In this document: positions 53,080 through 63,887 of the stretch, in pieces
Numbering within the stretch: position 1 is the stretch's first letter
Layout of the letters: each line of letters begins with the position of its first letter
DNA from: Heloderma charlesbogerti
Taxonomy: Eukaryota; Chordata; Lepidosauria; Squamata; Helodermatidae
NCBI GenBank assembly: GCA_026122225.1
Contig: JANEZZ010000401.1
Location: forward strand, 248,001 to 312,000
DNA: 64,000 nucleotides
Reading direction: 5' to 3'
The notes under the pieces: generated by a model
What the model was told of the DNA's origin: nothing
Database searches by the model: none
What the model saw: the letters and a program-made list of their open reading frames with translations, nothing else
Program-made: the position numbers and the translations under genes

Positions 53080-53375
53080 TACTATGATGTGTTGGATTGG
53101 ACCAGGGAGACATGGGTTCAAATCCACACCAAGATGCTCATTGAGTGCTGCTCACTGGTTGGGAAACGCTGGGTTACAGAGTTGGCATTACACCAAGGAG
53201 AACTGGGTTCAGATCTTCATCTTGGCCATGAAGCTCATTGGATAAATTTGGGCCACTCACTTTCTTAGGATATCCTACTCCACAGGGTTGATGTGAACAT
53301 AACATCCAGGATTGGGAGAGTTCTTCACGTTGCCCCATGGAGGAAGAGCAGAATAATAATTAAAATAAAGGAAGG
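53080..53375 (+). mobile_element. Two adjacent tRNA-derived SINEs (S2)
   Basis: A partial head at 53,085-53,160 ('gggttcaaatccacaccaag') is followed by a fuller copy. The second has 'gggttcagatcttcatcttg', 'gctcattggataaatttggg' and 'ctactccacagggttgatgt'. Tandem or nested insertion. Confidence 0.7.
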
Positions 53376-53794
53376 CTTTGCAGGATTACGAGAATAAGCT
53401 ATTCCCTGTGTCCACCAATTATATGAGACCCCAGGAAGGGTATTATCAGGGCTATGTGTATGCTTGTGAAGAGAGGACTTGTATATTGCATGCAGGAGTT
53501 GATATCTGAGAATGTGCGATTCCACTTTTTCTATAGCTTCTAGTCCTTAAAGTTGCAGAAGCATTCTTGAATATGGCTTTGTATGCATATGGCTTAGGGA
53601 CCTGTTAAAAACAGCCATTTTAGGGGCAGAATGCTGCTCATGCTACCCTGGCCAGGATAAATGCATCTGGGAAACTCCCATCTTGGAAAGACCACGTGCT
53701 CCTCTGTTTTCACATTACCACAAAGGGTTTTGGGACCAAGCAGAAAGCATAAGTTTGCCGGGGGGGGGGGGGGGCTTCCTATTTGGAAAGTCAG
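53376..53794. other. Spacer with a long G-run
   Basis: A run of about 15 G at 53,760-53,774. No gene seen. Confidence 0.25.
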
Positions 53795-53796
53795 GT

Positions 53797-53930
53797 TCAT
53801 CCTTCCCCAACCTGGTGCCCTCCGGATGTTTTGGACTATAACTCCCTGCATTCTTGACCATTGACCATGCTGGCTGGGACTGATGGGAGTCGAAGTCCAA
53901 AGCATCTGGGGAGGGGTTGTGGGGAGGTTG
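53797..53930. repeat. Fold-back element FB1
   Basis: 'ccttccccaacctggtgccc' outside left. Inner arms are TTTTGGACTATAACTCCC and GGGAGTCGAAGTCCAAAGC around 'accatgctggctgggactga'. Confidence 0.8.
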
Positions 53931-54154
53931 CTCTACTGTGATGCAATCCACATTTTATATTCCTCGATTACTGTATCTACATACTGTCTTCAACCCAGGA
54001 TATCTACCAAACACTGATACCACAATGTAGATGAAATAAATTGTTGGGGAAGGGGCATTAAAAATACTTTCCTTAAAAATGAAATTTTGAACATATCAAG
54101 CATCTCCTGATCTTCCAATGCAGAATAGGTCTAAACTAGATCTCTCTTAAGAGC
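53931..54154. other. Spacer
   Basis: No feature recognised. Confidence 0.2.
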
Positions 54155-54420
54155 AACCTTGGTGGGACCATCTAGTTCAACATCCTGCTTCTGACAAGAG
54201 GACAGTCAGATGCCTCCAGGAAGCCAATAAGCAATGTGTGAAGGGCACAACATTCCCCATTTGTGTCCTGGCATCTGGAATTGAGAGATAAATTGTCTCT
54301 GAACATGGAGGTTTCATTTCACCATCATGGCTAATAATACCGGTGTCTTCTTTCCTCCCCACACATTCAAGTTTGTCATTTGTGGCTTTAAAGGGGAGAA
54401 TTGAATGACAAGCCATAAAG
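54155..54420 (-). mobile_element. CR1-like LINE tail
   Basis: 'catctagttcaacatcctgc', 'gatgcctccaggaagccaat' and 'catttgtgtcctggcatctg' read as the same minus strand family as 14.8 and 49.5 kb. Confidence 0.7.
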
Positions 54421-55129
54421 TTTTGCTGCCTACTTAAGATTAAATAACCTGATTGCCTGTATGTTAGTCATGCGTGCTTCATTGATAGATAGGAACCAAC
54501 CATGTTCCAATTTTGATCATGCTTCCCTGTGTGGTCACCTGGGACTTTTGTTAACTCACCACAGGTGATCAAGTAGGTGGCTGTTGACCAGCCTAGTCTA
54601 TTAGTGACTGTCTGTGTATGCCTGTTAACCACTGGGGTCCCTCTTTTGTGTTTTTTAACTTATAATAATTACATATATAGAGTACTCAAATTGCTTCCCA
54701 TGATTTTGTTGTTTTTAATTTCATTCACTTCATTTATGACATTTCTGTACCGCCCAATCGCTGAAGCTGTCTGGGCAGTTTACAAAGATTAAAAACCTTA
54801 AAAATACATTATAAAAGCCATTTACATACAAACATATAAACAGACAGCACACAGAAAGACACACATTGGTAGTTTCAAACCATCAATAAGAAAATCATTA
54901 TGTGAACTGAAATGTTGGCTCAGGAAGGAAAAAAAGCCCACTTAACGTGGTTTTAATAAGTTATATTCAAACAAAGTTTTACAAAACTCCATACAGGGTG
55001 GTTTTAAATGTTATAATCCAACAAACACTAGGCTTTATTTGGAAATGTATTCTTGTTAGAAAATGTGTAAATATTTTAAGATATGACAGCACAGTAGCTT
55101 CCATTTTAAGGCACTAGAAACTGTTTTAA
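54421..55129. other. AT-rich spacer with LINE tail
   Basis: 54,715-54,800 carries 'ctgtaccgcccaatcgctga' and 'agctgtctgggcagtttac', the U1-type tail in minus orientation, followed by A-rich sequence. Nothing else is supported. Confidence 0.35.
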
Positions 55130-55212
55130 CACAGCCTCACCCAATGTGGTGCCCTAGAGCTGGTTGGGAATGATGAGTGTTGTAGTCCAACACATCTGGA
55201 GAGTGCCAGGTT
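55130..55212. repeat. FB1, partly deleted
   Basis: 'acccaatgtggtgccctaga' and 'gttgtagtccaacacatctg', 'gagagtgccaggtttggc'. The left inner arm is missing. Confidence 0.65.
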
Positions 55213-55939
55213 TGGCAAGTCCAGTTTAACAAATTGACTTCAACGTGGAATGAATTTGTTGGTATATATTCCTGAAGTAAAATCGGCTGAAGAGAGTAAT
55301 TACCATTTTGAATGGCCCAGTTGGACTAGTACTGTAGCCATTCATGTTGTAAAATAATGAAAACTTTTAGAAATGGAAAAACTTTTCACTGCAAAATATA
55401 GCAGGGGTGGGCTTCCTCGGCAGAGGAGTCCAGAGTCCTGTGAAGGTGGAACATTTGCAAACCTCTGCTTTAGGAATGTTGCAGCTGTGCATTTTGGAGC
55501 AAGAGTGGGGAAATGGAGGAGATTCGAGATTCCCACAAGGAATCGCAGTAAGCCAGAGTCAAGTGTCAAGGAAGGATTTCCTTCATGTGGAAATCTGTGA
55601 TGGACCTAGTTTGCTGCTGCCTTTGAGGACAATGGTGAGCACAGCCATGGCCTTTAACTTCCCTGATCAGAAGGTCCTCCTAAACCCCTCCAGCTTGCTC
55701 CGGCTAGCTGGTCCCGCAAAGAAATGGCAACATGTCATTAAATCTGGGCTTAGCCCTTCAAAACAAACCTGGCAGTTTGCAGAGGACTCTGTTCTTTGCA
55801 GCTTTTTCTCTCTTTAAAAGAACTTCCACTGAATGGATTAGAAGTTCTTAGCTGGCATGATGTGTGTGTGGGGGGGTTGTCTTCATCTGAACCAGATGGC
55901 TAGGAAAGCAGTGCCTATTTGCTGCGATTTTGTGGGACT
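55213..55939. other. Spacer, no supported gene
   Basis: A + frame of 136 codons (55,407-55,817) has no domain and no convincing splice context. The block is otherwise free of recognised repeats. Confidence 0.25.
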
Positions 55940-55984
55940 CAGACAGCAAATGTGGCGCATTCAGTTGCAGAATCAGAATGGGAT

Positions 55985-56300
55985 TTGGTCCCGTCTCCAA
56001 GGGAATTGCTCTCCTTGGACTTCCCGTAGGCATTGATTTGGCCACTATGGGCAGCAGAACGCTAGTCTAAAATTTGGTTTGATTTTAGCAGTGCTGTTTT
56101 GTTATGCCATGATAGCTAGATTGAACCTCCATAATCAGAGGCATTCTATCTCTGTGTACCAGATGCTTGGGATAAACAAGGAAAGGCTGTTAACCGTCAC
56201 AACCTGCTTGTGGGGCTTCCTAGAGTCATCTGGCTGGGCTGCTGTTGTGAAACAGGATGTGGGTTGTTGGCCTGATCCAGCAGGGCTGCTCTTGTATTAT
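55985..56300 (+). mobile_element. CR1/L3-like LINE tail, diverged
   Basis: 'gtgtaccagatgcttgggat', 'acctgcttgtggggcttcct' and 'gttggcctgatccagcaggg' followed by 'ctgctcttgta'. Confidence 0.65.
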
Positions 56301-56634
56301 GCTAATAGCTTCCAGGAGCAGGTAACCAGATTTTATTTTATTTGTACTCTGCCTTTCCACCAAGGTAATGGTGGCTGAGGGGTTCCATAGCCAGAGATAA
56401 TTGACTTCTGAATACCAGTTGCTGCAGGAAAAATTGGGGGTGGGGTGGGGTGGCCTTCATGATCTGCTGGTAGGCTTCAGGCTGGCCACTTTTGGAAACA
56501 GGGTGGTGGGCAAAACAGAGGCTTGGTCTTAGGAGTGTTTGCGGGAAGATTGCGACCCTCAGCAGACCCTTTCACCTGGAAGAGACAGGGCGTGCACACT
56601 GAGATATCTCTCTTGCTGCTTTGGACCTTGGTGG
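56301..56634. other. Spacer
   Basis: A LINE/SINE tail scrap, 'ttgtactctgcctttccacc', is at 56,341. No gene. Confidence 0.25.
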
Positions 56635-57200
56635 ATACTCTTGGTATGTAGGGGGAGAGCCTTTTATACCACCTGCCGATAACCCCAGCGACTGGGGTAC
56701 AGAGGCATACTGCCTCTGATACCCGAGGTAGTATATGGCCAGTCATGACCAGTAGCTGCTGTTAGCCTTATTCACCATGAATTTGTCTTGTTCCCTTTTA
56801 AAGCTGTCCAAGTTGGCAGCTCTAGCCATTGCTACATCTGGTGGTAGTTGTGGTTTAATTAGGCACTAAGTGAAGAATTCCCTCCTTTAATCAGTCCTGA
56901 ATCTCCCCCCATTCAGTTTCATCGGTGGATTCCTTTCGGTTCTAATACTTCATGTGAGAGGGAGAAAAATGTCTCGTTATACACACCATGGATAGTTCTA
57001 TGCACCTCCACCATCCCCCCTATCATATCCCACCCTTACTCTTCTTTTTTCTAAGCTAAAAAGCCCCCAATGTTTTAACTTTGCCTCTTAGGGGAGTTGC
57101 TCCAGGCCCTTGATCATTTGGGCTGTCCTTTTCTGCACCGTTTCCACCTAGACAAATCCCTAACTTTCTCATCCTCTGAAACTGACCCTGCGTAATGCAG
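56635..57200 (-). mobile_element. CR1-like LINE, longest minus copy of this family
   Basis: Continuous reverse-strand LINE sequence: 'atggccagtcatgaccagta', 'tttgtcttgttcccttttaa', 'ctaatacttcatgtgagagg' and 'tcttttttctaagctaaaaa'. It unites the separate fragments at 14.8, 49.5, 50.3 and 54.2 kb into one family. Confidence 0.7.
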
Positions 57201-57415
57201 CACTGTGTGCCCAATAGTTGGATCAATGTCTTGGTGGGTTCCAGCTCCCCCTCCACCCTCCCATTATACTAATGGCATGTGTGGGATCCATTTCCAAACC
57301 CATTCTGTACCCAAATCCACTCTTCCTTGTGTGTTAGTATGCACCTTTTCAGAGAGCAACATCATCCAGTGGGAGCTTATCCTCCATGCAAATCCTGCCT
57401 CTTTCAATATGATTC

Positions 57416-57456
57416 TTTCTTTCTCTCTCTCTCTCTCTCTCTCTGTCTCTGTCTCT
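57416..57456. repeat. (CT)n microsatellite
   Basis: 'tttctttctctctctctctc' type run with interspersed TCTGTC. Confidence 0.9.
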
Positions 57457-57750
57457 CTGGAGTCCTAAGGTCATTCCTGCGACTGCTCCGGAAGCGTAAG
57501 CCAGCTTAGAGGGGCAAAAGCCAGCCTCGTTTATTGGCTCCCTTATAGGAGGAAGCTTCTTCCAGGACTCTCCCTCCCTGACTTTTTTCGGAACGCCCAC
57601 TGGAAACAGCTTCCAGTCTCTGATGTGACACTTGAATGCATAGGTAACCCCATTCCGTGGCGGGGTGTCTCTCTTTTTTTTCGTTCTCTCCCCCGGCTGT
57701 CGGTCTGGCTTGAGAAACGGCGGAATGCTGAACCTTTTTCTCTTTGGCAG
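57457..57750. other. Unique, moderately GC-rich sequence
   Basis: No repeat similarity. It ends in a pyrimidine-rich tract and TTTGGCAG, the acceptor for the candidate exon. A 254-codon minus strand frame overlaps here (57,506-58,270) and ends in a Phe/Lys run produced by the A-run at 58,007. I do not consider it a gene. Confidence 0.3.
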
Positions 57751-57876
57751 CTGATCTTTCCAAGGTGGTCATACGCAGCTCTTTGCGTGAGAAGTTGACT
57801 CGGAGTTCGCCAGGCTTCCGTGCCGGGAAGAGGAGGAGGGGAAGCAGCGAAGCAGGGCAGGGCCTCCACTCAGCTG
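57751..57876 (+). CDS. Candidate 126-nt cassette exon, phase 1-1
   Basis: Bounded by CTTTTTCTCTTTGGCAG-type acceptor sequence and a G/GTAATT donor. It is exactly 42 codons long and can be read with a codon split one base into each neighbour, so it could be skipped without frame change. The peptide is basic, containing VVIRSSLREKLTR, FRAGKRRRGSS and GQGLHS. I do not recognise the protein. Neither neighbouring exon is visible. The donor is acceptable but not strong. A chance pair of splice-like sites in a GC-richer spot remains quite possible. The two CpG-island promoters to the left on the same strand are the reason to mention it. Confidence 0.25.
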
Positions 57877-58734
57877 GTAATTTCCTTTTCGTAAGCAGCA
57901 TGTGGGTCCGGAGGAGAAAAGGAACCAGGCGTTGAAACGCTGAACCTTTTGCAAAGATGCCACTTTGGGTCTCCTTGTGTCCTGAGGGTCTTTTCTTCCT
58001 CTTTTTAAAAAAAAAAAAAAAGAAACCAGAATTGTTGAGGATTCCCAGCGCATGCTCCAGATCCGTATGGGGCACTGTTTTTGAAAAGGGTGACTCCATC
58101 CACTTTTGGGGTGTGTGGGAAGGACCTTGGTGTTTCAACTCTTGCATTAAAGTTTTTTGCACCCTGTCTGTGTGTGCGCACACACAGTCCAAACCCTGTA
58201 CCAAGAAAAGCTGAATTTGGATTAATTTAATGGGGAAAGTGGGGCATAGCATGTTAATAGAATAATCCATGACCTGCAGAATTTTTATTATTTTTGCCAG
58301 TTTCCATGAGTTGGCTTGCTGTGCGTAATTCTACTTGGCTTCTGCTATCTGCGTCTGTCAGTGTGTGTGTCGCATGGGGTAGCCGGGGGAAAGAAGAGCT
58401 ATGCCAAGGCACCCAAGTCCGGCCCCCTAACAACTGAAAACCTTGCCCCACCCCAAAGCTTCTGAGATCTTGGCATTCATTTTGTCCTGTGGTGGAATTT
58501 TTTTTTTATAGAGCCTTAAGGAACAGAAAGCCCCCCTCCCCCTTTCTTGTTAAAATGAAACTGGAGAGTCACCGGATGTTGAATTCAGTGCCCCGTACCA
58601 ATTTCTGTGATACAGCTGCAAGAAGTAAGTGTGACGAACTGGTTGTAGTGCGTGCTTGTTTGGAGGCGAGCACTTAGCATGGCTTAATTAGCAAAGTGCC
58701 TGTCGTTTTCATGAATGGCTTGTGCAGCACAGGA
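57877..58734. other. Spacer, no other exon seen
   Basis: A-run at 58,007-58,022 and T-run at 58,499. No recognised repeat and no further splice-bounded ORF. Confidence 0.25.
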
Positions 58735-58895
58735 ACAGAGTCAGACCATTCTTTCTATGCTGTCCTGAGGATGCTGGGAGTTGTAGTCCAACACATCTGG
58801 AGGTTGGGGTAGGCTGTTCTACTCTCACCGATTGAACCAAGGACCTACTGCATGCCACGCTTGTGCTCTGCGACTGAGCTGTGGCCCCCTCAGGT
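58735..58895 (-). mobile_element. S1 SINE with an FB1 half inside
   Basis: 'aacagagtcagaccattctt' (S1 3' side) is followed by FB1 'gttgtagtccaacacatctg'. The inverted head follows: 'gattgaaccaaggacctact' and 'cttgtgctctgcgactgagc'. Confidence 0.6.
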
Positions 58896-59189
58896 GGGTG
58901 TCTACATAGCACACCATTAACTTACGGAATTCACTGCAACAAGATGTGTTGAAGCAGAGTAATAGGTTCAGACAGAAGAGGCCAGTACTTTGGAATAGTT
59001 CTGTGCAGGCTGTACTTGTAGTAACATTGGGGAAAGCACAATTTGAAAAATGGCTGTGAAAAATCCTAACTTCACATTGCTGCTGATAGGGTCTTGGCTG
59101 GCAGTGACTGACCAGAAAAGGAATCTTGGGTTTTGTAGTGGATAGTTTGATGAAAACGTCGGCCCAGAATGCGACCACTGTGTAAAAGG

Positions 59190-60172
59190 CAAATTCCATG
59201 TTGGGGATCATTAGGAAAGGAATCAAAAATAAAACTGCCAGTATCCTAATTTGTTGTTGTTCAGTCGTTCAGTCGTGTCCGACTCTTCGTGACCCCATGG
59301 ACCATAGCACGCCAGGCCTTCCTGTCCTCCGCTCTCTCCCGGAGCATGCTCAAGTTCATCTTCATTGCATCGGTGCTGCTGTCCAGCCATCTCATCCTCT
59401 GCCGTCCCCTTCTCCTTTTGCCTTCAGTCTTTTCCAGCATCAGGGTCTTTTCCAGTGAGTTTTCTCTTCGCATTAGGGGGCCAAAATATTTGAGCTTCAG
59501 CTTCAGTATCTGTCCTTCCAATGAGCAGTCTTTATACAAATCTGTGGTGCAGCCACAAATGGAATACTTGATACAGTTCTGGCCACTAAAAACGGATATT
59601 GTGGAGTTGGAAAAGGTGCAGAAAAGATTATCAAGGGTTTGGAGCAACTCCTCTTAAGAGGAAAAGTTATAACATTTGGGGATTCTTGACTTAAAAGAAA
59701 ATCGAGTAAGGGGAGGACATGATAGAGGTGTATAAAATTATGCCTGGTGTATAGAAAGTGGAGAGGAAGATGCTTTTCTCCCTCTGTCATAATACTAGAA
59801 CCCAGGGTCAACCCATAAAGCTGATTGGTGGGAGATTCGGGATGTATAAAAGAAAGAAAATCTTCACACAGCGCATAGTTGTGGAATTCACTACCACAGA
59901 ATGTAGTGATGGCCACCAATTTGGACGGCCTTAAATGTAGAGTAGTTACATTCATGGAGGATAAGGTTCTCAATGACTACTAGTCACGATGGCTATGTGC
60001 TCCCTGCGGTATCGGAGGTCGCTGTCGCTGGAGAACATTAGTGGGAGGGTGCTGTTGCACTCATGTCACCCTTGTGGCCTTCCCATTGGGACATCTGGTT
60101 GGCCACTGTGTAAACAGAACGTTGGACTAGAGAGTCCAGCATAATCCAGTATGACCCTTCTTATGTTAAGCG
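59190..60172 (+). mobile_element. CR1/L3-like LINE interrupted by BovB
   Basis: The LINE reads 'cattaggaaaggaatcaaaa' before the BovB piece and resumes 'acaaatctgtggtgcagcca', 'ttggaaaaggtgcagaaaag' after it. It continues through ORF2-derived sequence ('ctagaacccagggtcaaccc', 'gtggaattcactaccacaga') to the tail at 60,170. Frames are broken. Confidence 0.8.
59251..59530 (-). mobile_element. BovB 3' fragment nested in a LINE
   Basis: Begins TTGTTGTTGTTCAGTCGTTC and ends at ATGAGCAGTC, where the complete BovB continues with coding sequence. About 280 bp, 5'-truncated. The C-terminal codons (VTKSRTRLND) are intact. Confidence 0.9.
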
Positions 60173-60614
60173 CTTTGAATATCAAAGCATCCTGCAAGAT
60201 AGTCCTGCAAGATAGGCCCTGCAGAAGCCCCACTTGGCTAAAGTGGTGTGGCTGAGGCTGTGAGAGCATTATTAGTATCCAGAGGCCCCCCAGGGAGACC
60301 TGTGTGGCTGGGCTGCAGTTTCAAACCATGTACTTCCTGGCTCAAAGCTGAGCCTCTTAATGGCTCCCCCCATCCTACCGTCTCTCTAGTAGTTTCCTTT
60401 TGTTTTTGGTTTCCTCTTGCGTATCATACAAAGCCAGCATCCAGTGAACTGCTCACAGCGGGACTTCAGAGGACTCTTCTTCCATCCGTCAGCCATATTC
60501 TAAACTGCTCCGTTTTTGCATGCGGAAAGTCCCAGGTTCCCAGGTCTGGGAAAGGCCTTCTCTTCAGAAACTAAGTAGAAAATCAGGCTTGTTGGATCAG
60601 TGGTCCACCTAAAC
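60173..60614. other. Spacer
   Basis: No repeat or gene recognised. The 108-codon + ORF has no domain. Confidence 0.2.
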
Positions 60615-60965
60615 TAGGATGCAGAACCTAAGGCCCCAGGGGCCATATCCAGCCCTCTTAGGGTTCTATTCCAGCCCTGGGGTCCCCAATAAGTCTATGC
60701 CCCCTCTTCCTGGCCCTGTCTCCTTTTCCCCTGACCACCGATGGTTTGGTGATTTCCTGGCTTTAATTATTCTCTCCCCTCCCCTTCTGAAAGGTTGAAA
60801 CGCCTCTCCTAAGGCTCAGTTACAGGCAGTCAGAACTTTAACATAAAATATCCTGGTATTTTTGGCCCTGCCCCTTTTGCCTTTGGCCACACCCATCATA
60901 GGAATGTGGCCCCCAAGAGCTTCTCTGGAATTTGGCCTTGGGGTGAAATACCTTCTGCACCCCTG
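60615..60965. mobile_element. hAT-N1 MITE, 351 bp
   Basis: Starts TAGGATGCAGAACC and ends CTTCTGCACCCCTG. Flanks ACCTAAAC (60,607-60,614) and ACCAAAGC (60,966-60,973) agree at 6 of 8 bases. The interior matches the 8.4 kb copy ('aaggctcagttacaggcagt', 'gaatgtggcccccaagagct'). Confidence 0.75.
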
Positions 60966-60973
60966 ACCAAAGC

Positions 60974-61467
60974 GGAAGGCGGCCGGCTCCGTGTTTTATG
61001 AGCAGGAATCCACAGTATATGCTCTTCTCTATAGGATCCATATCTCAATGAAAGAAAACCTGCTTTGTATGCAGAAGGTTCAATCCCCAGCATCCCCCAA
61101 ATAGCAGGACTGGGAAGGACCCACTAGGGGGCTGGTGCCACCATTTTGCCACTTGAAGCAAAACCCTACCATGCTGGATGAACCAAGCAATAAGGGAACT
61201 TCACATGTCTGGAACTGCGCACAGTCGTGTAAAAGCGGCTGGCCATGTGGTACTAGTATGACAGAGGGTGGCTGCTTTTTGGGAGACATAGGCCTCAAAT
61301 TCCCTCTGCAACATTTGGCTCATTGCATGGTTCTTTAGATCCCTGCCTTTGATGCACTGGCAAAATGCGTTGAACGCACTGGGTTTAAAGTGGGCAACTT
61401 TGGGAGAGGGGAGTGTTTAAAAGCTTCAGCCATGCAAGCTGGGGTGTTGTTATCAACAACAACACGT
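60974..61467. other. Spacer with S1 head fragment
   Basis: 61,045-61,098 'aacctgctttgtatgcagaa' and 'ggttcaatccccagcatccc' is a + strand S1 head with its B box. Nothing else is recognised. Confidence 0.4.
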
Positions 61468-61473
61468 AATATC

Positions 61474-61507
<34 letters not shown>

Positions 61508-61510
61508 ACG
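61468..61510. repeat. (TGAT)n microsatellite
   Basis: About eight TTGA/TGAT units. It abuts the 3' end of the S2 SINE that follows on the minus strand, so it is probably that SINE's expanded tail. Confidence 0.9.
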
Positions 61511-61712
61511 TTTATGTCCAGCCTTTCCTCCAAGGAGTCAAAGGCGGTGTACGTGATCTTCCTCCTCTCCATTTCATCCTCACAACAACCCTGTGAGGTA
61601 GGTTAGGCTGAGAGTCAGTGTCTGAGTCATAGTCACCTAGTGAGCTTGATGGCAGAGGAGGGACTTGAACCCAGGTCTCCTGAGTCCCAATCCAACACCC
61701 TAACCATTTCAT
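61511..61712 (-). mobile_element. tRNA-derived SINE (S2)
   Basis: Inverted order: 'tttatgtccagcctttcctc' (tail), 'cacaacaaccctgtgaggta', 'ggttaggctgagagtcag', then 'ggacttgaacccaggtctcc' (B box) and 'ccaacaccctaaccatttca' (A-box side). Confidence 0.88.
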
Positions 61713-61785
61713 AATAATAACAATAAAAGTTAATAATAATAATATAATAAAGTTCATAATAATATATAATAAAATGAATAGTAAT
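61713..61785. repeat. (ATA)n-rich low complexity
   Basis: Run of ataataa units with interruptions. Confidence 0.8.
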
Positions 61786-62239
61786 CATCTCCCCAGAAGT
61801 ACAAACCATTTGTCAGTGGAAACACAGATTCTCCAATTTGCAATGGATTCATTACAAACCTGGAAGTCAAATGGCACCAACTTAACTTCTGGTTTTGCAT
61901 AATTTCTGTGGCCGCCCACCAGTGCGTGGGTTCCAGCATGTCACAAATTCCCCTGTGTAACCCAGAGCACCTCTTGCTGTCTTCCTGCTAGGTTCCTTGC
62001 TGTTGGATTACCCCTGCCTGGAGGGCTGAGCAGACCTTTCTTCAGAACCTATGAACGTCTGGAACAGGTAGGAGCACCCTCCAGTTTGATGGTTGGTTTA
62101 AAAGAATCCTGTTTGGGGTGGGGCAGGGCTGACCATTTGCTTTGCAAAGTGAAAACCAATTTAGCAAGGGACGCTGAACTGGAACCTCCTCATGTTCAGA
62201 GGCAGCTTACCGCTGAATCTCAGCCTCTGCTTCTAGGTT
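61786..62239. other. Spacer
   Basis: No gene or named repeat. Confidence 0.2.
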
Positions 62240-62810
62240 TCCCAAAAACATTTGGATGCCACTGTGGAAGCACTAGTTCCCCTCTACTCAGCACTGGTTA
62301 GGCCTCATCTGGAGTACTGTGTCCAGTTCTGGGCACCACACTTTAAGAAGGATGCAGACAAACTGGAGAGGGTTCAGAGGAGGGCAACAAAGATGATCAG
62401 GGGACTGGAAACAAAGCCCTATGAGGAGAGACTGGAAGAACTGGGCATGTTGAGCCTTGAGAAGGGAAGACAGGGCTGATAGCGCTCTTCAAGGGCTTGA
62501 AAGGTTGTCCCGGAGAGGAAGGCCGGGATCTCTTCTCGATCCTCCCAGAGTGCAGGACACGGAATAATGGGCTCAAGTTCCAGGAAGCCAGATTCCTGCT
62601 GAGCATCAGGAGAAACGTCCTGACTGTTAGAGCAATTCGACAATGGAACCGATTACCTAGGGAGGCGGTGGGCTCTCCCACACCAGAGGCATTCAAGACG
62701 AGGCTGGACAGCCACCTGTCAGGGATGCTCTGACTTGGATTCCTGCATTGAGCAGGGGGTTGGACTCGATGGCCTTGTAGGCCCCTTCCAACCCTACTAT
62801 TCTATGAAGC
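62240..62810 (+). mobile_element. CR1 LINE, 5'-truncated, good 3' end
   Basis: The end of ORF2 is followed by a short 3' UTR with 'gcattgagcagggggttgga', 'ctcgatggccttgtaggccc' and a TATTCTATGAA terminus. It is the best CR1 copy in the window. Confidence 0.93.
62252..62733 (+). pseudogene. CR1 ORF2 C-terminal region, interrupted
   Basis: Two open blocks reconstruct the downstream end of a CR1 reverse transcriptase ORF by eye. The first carries [18 protein letters not shown] and [16 protein letters not shown], the thumb region just after the RT palm. The second carries ECRTRNNGLKFQEARF, RQWNRLPREAVGSP and FKTRLDSHL, ending at a stop at 62,731-62,733. A frame change at about 62,475 breaks the ORF. 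The palm with its catalytic aspartates is missing through 5' truncation. Confidence 0.9.
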
Positions 62811-62859
62811 CTAGGTGGGGGTTTTGTGTGGCCCAGCAAGGTTACTCTTGCATTCTACT

Positions 62860-62930
62860 GCAGCCTGTCCCAGCATGGGAGCTGCAGTCTAATGCAACTG
62901 GAGAGCACCACGTTGGGAGAGGCAGTTCTA
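62860..62930. repeat. FB1 half-element
   Basis: 'gggagctgcagtctaatgca' and 'gagagcaccacgttggga'. Confidence 0.5.
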
Positions 62931-63377
62931 TTGAAATGGAGCAGTTATGAATGTCTGGTAGGTCAATCCTGCCTCTCAAAAGTAAACCCCAGCACCCCCA
63001 TCCCTTGCCTCTGTCGAACGCCCTGCCATGTCACAAAGGAATTGATCATAGAATCATAGAATAGTAGGGCATTCTGCAGATTATTAGCTGCATCTGTTCT
63101 GAAACGTCAGCCACGTACAGAATCTGTCAGTGACACCCAGATTCTCCGACTGCAAAACCTTTCTAAGTGGCAGAAACTTGTGCTGGCTTTGTATGATTCA
63201 TCTTGACACCCACTGTTGTGCAGGCCTTACTGGGGTTGAAAAATTGCCCGTGATTCACCGTTGCCTTGATTCCAAACTGGACGTTTTTATCTGGTCATTG
63301 TTTTAGGGCAATGGTCATGGAGTTAAAAGGCATCAAAGGGCAAAACCGCACCTAGTGTGTTTATATAGTGCTTTAGA
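62931..63377. other. Spacer with a 25-bp CR1 tip
   Basis: 63,048-63,070 'atcatagaatcatagaatag' is only the CR1 3' terminal repeat, in minus orientation. Otherwise unremarkable. Confidence 0.4.
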
Positions 63378-63490
63378 GCAGCCTTCCCAAACCAGATGCC
63401 CTCTGTATGTTTTGGACTACAAGGCCCATCAGCCCAGACTGATGGGCATTGTAATCCAAAACACAGAGGGCACCCGGCTGGGGAAGAAGG
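63378..63490. repeat. Fold-back element FB1, arms well kept
   Basis: 'agccttcccaaaccagatgc' with 'cacccggctggggaag' outside. GTTTTGGACTACAAGGCCCA and TGGGCATTGTAATCCAAAAC inside. Confidence 0.85.
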
Positions 63491-63887
63491 TGTTTGAGAA
63501 GCTGTTTCAGAGCTTCCCAAACTGTATGTACATCATCTCAGTAGCGCTCTTGGTTTTATTTTGTTTAGCCTTATACCCCCAACCTATCATGAAGACTCAG
63601 GGCAGGTAATTTAAAGTCCTCAAAAGAGAACAGAATTAAGTTTCCCTACCCTTTCTTGATCTACACTGAGCCCCAAATTATGAGCCCAAACAGCATTTAG
63701 GGCTCAACGCTTCTAAAAAGTGCTCACTCAAGCTTGGCATTTGGAGAGTCTGTAGTGTGAGGGAATTTGAAGATTGGGTGGCCAGGGTAGCTATCAGAGA
63801 AATGCTTCTCAGCACCATTGCTGTCCAAACCCTAGTGCACAGACACACTCACCACTTTTTGAGCCTTTACAAAATTGGTGTGAAATC
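63491..63887. other. Spacer
   Basis: No feature recognised. Confidence 0.2.

Noticed and set aside
57506..58270. Minus strand ORF of 254 codons
   Set aside because: No domain, contains a Phe/Lys run from an A-run, and no promoter or splice context on that strand.
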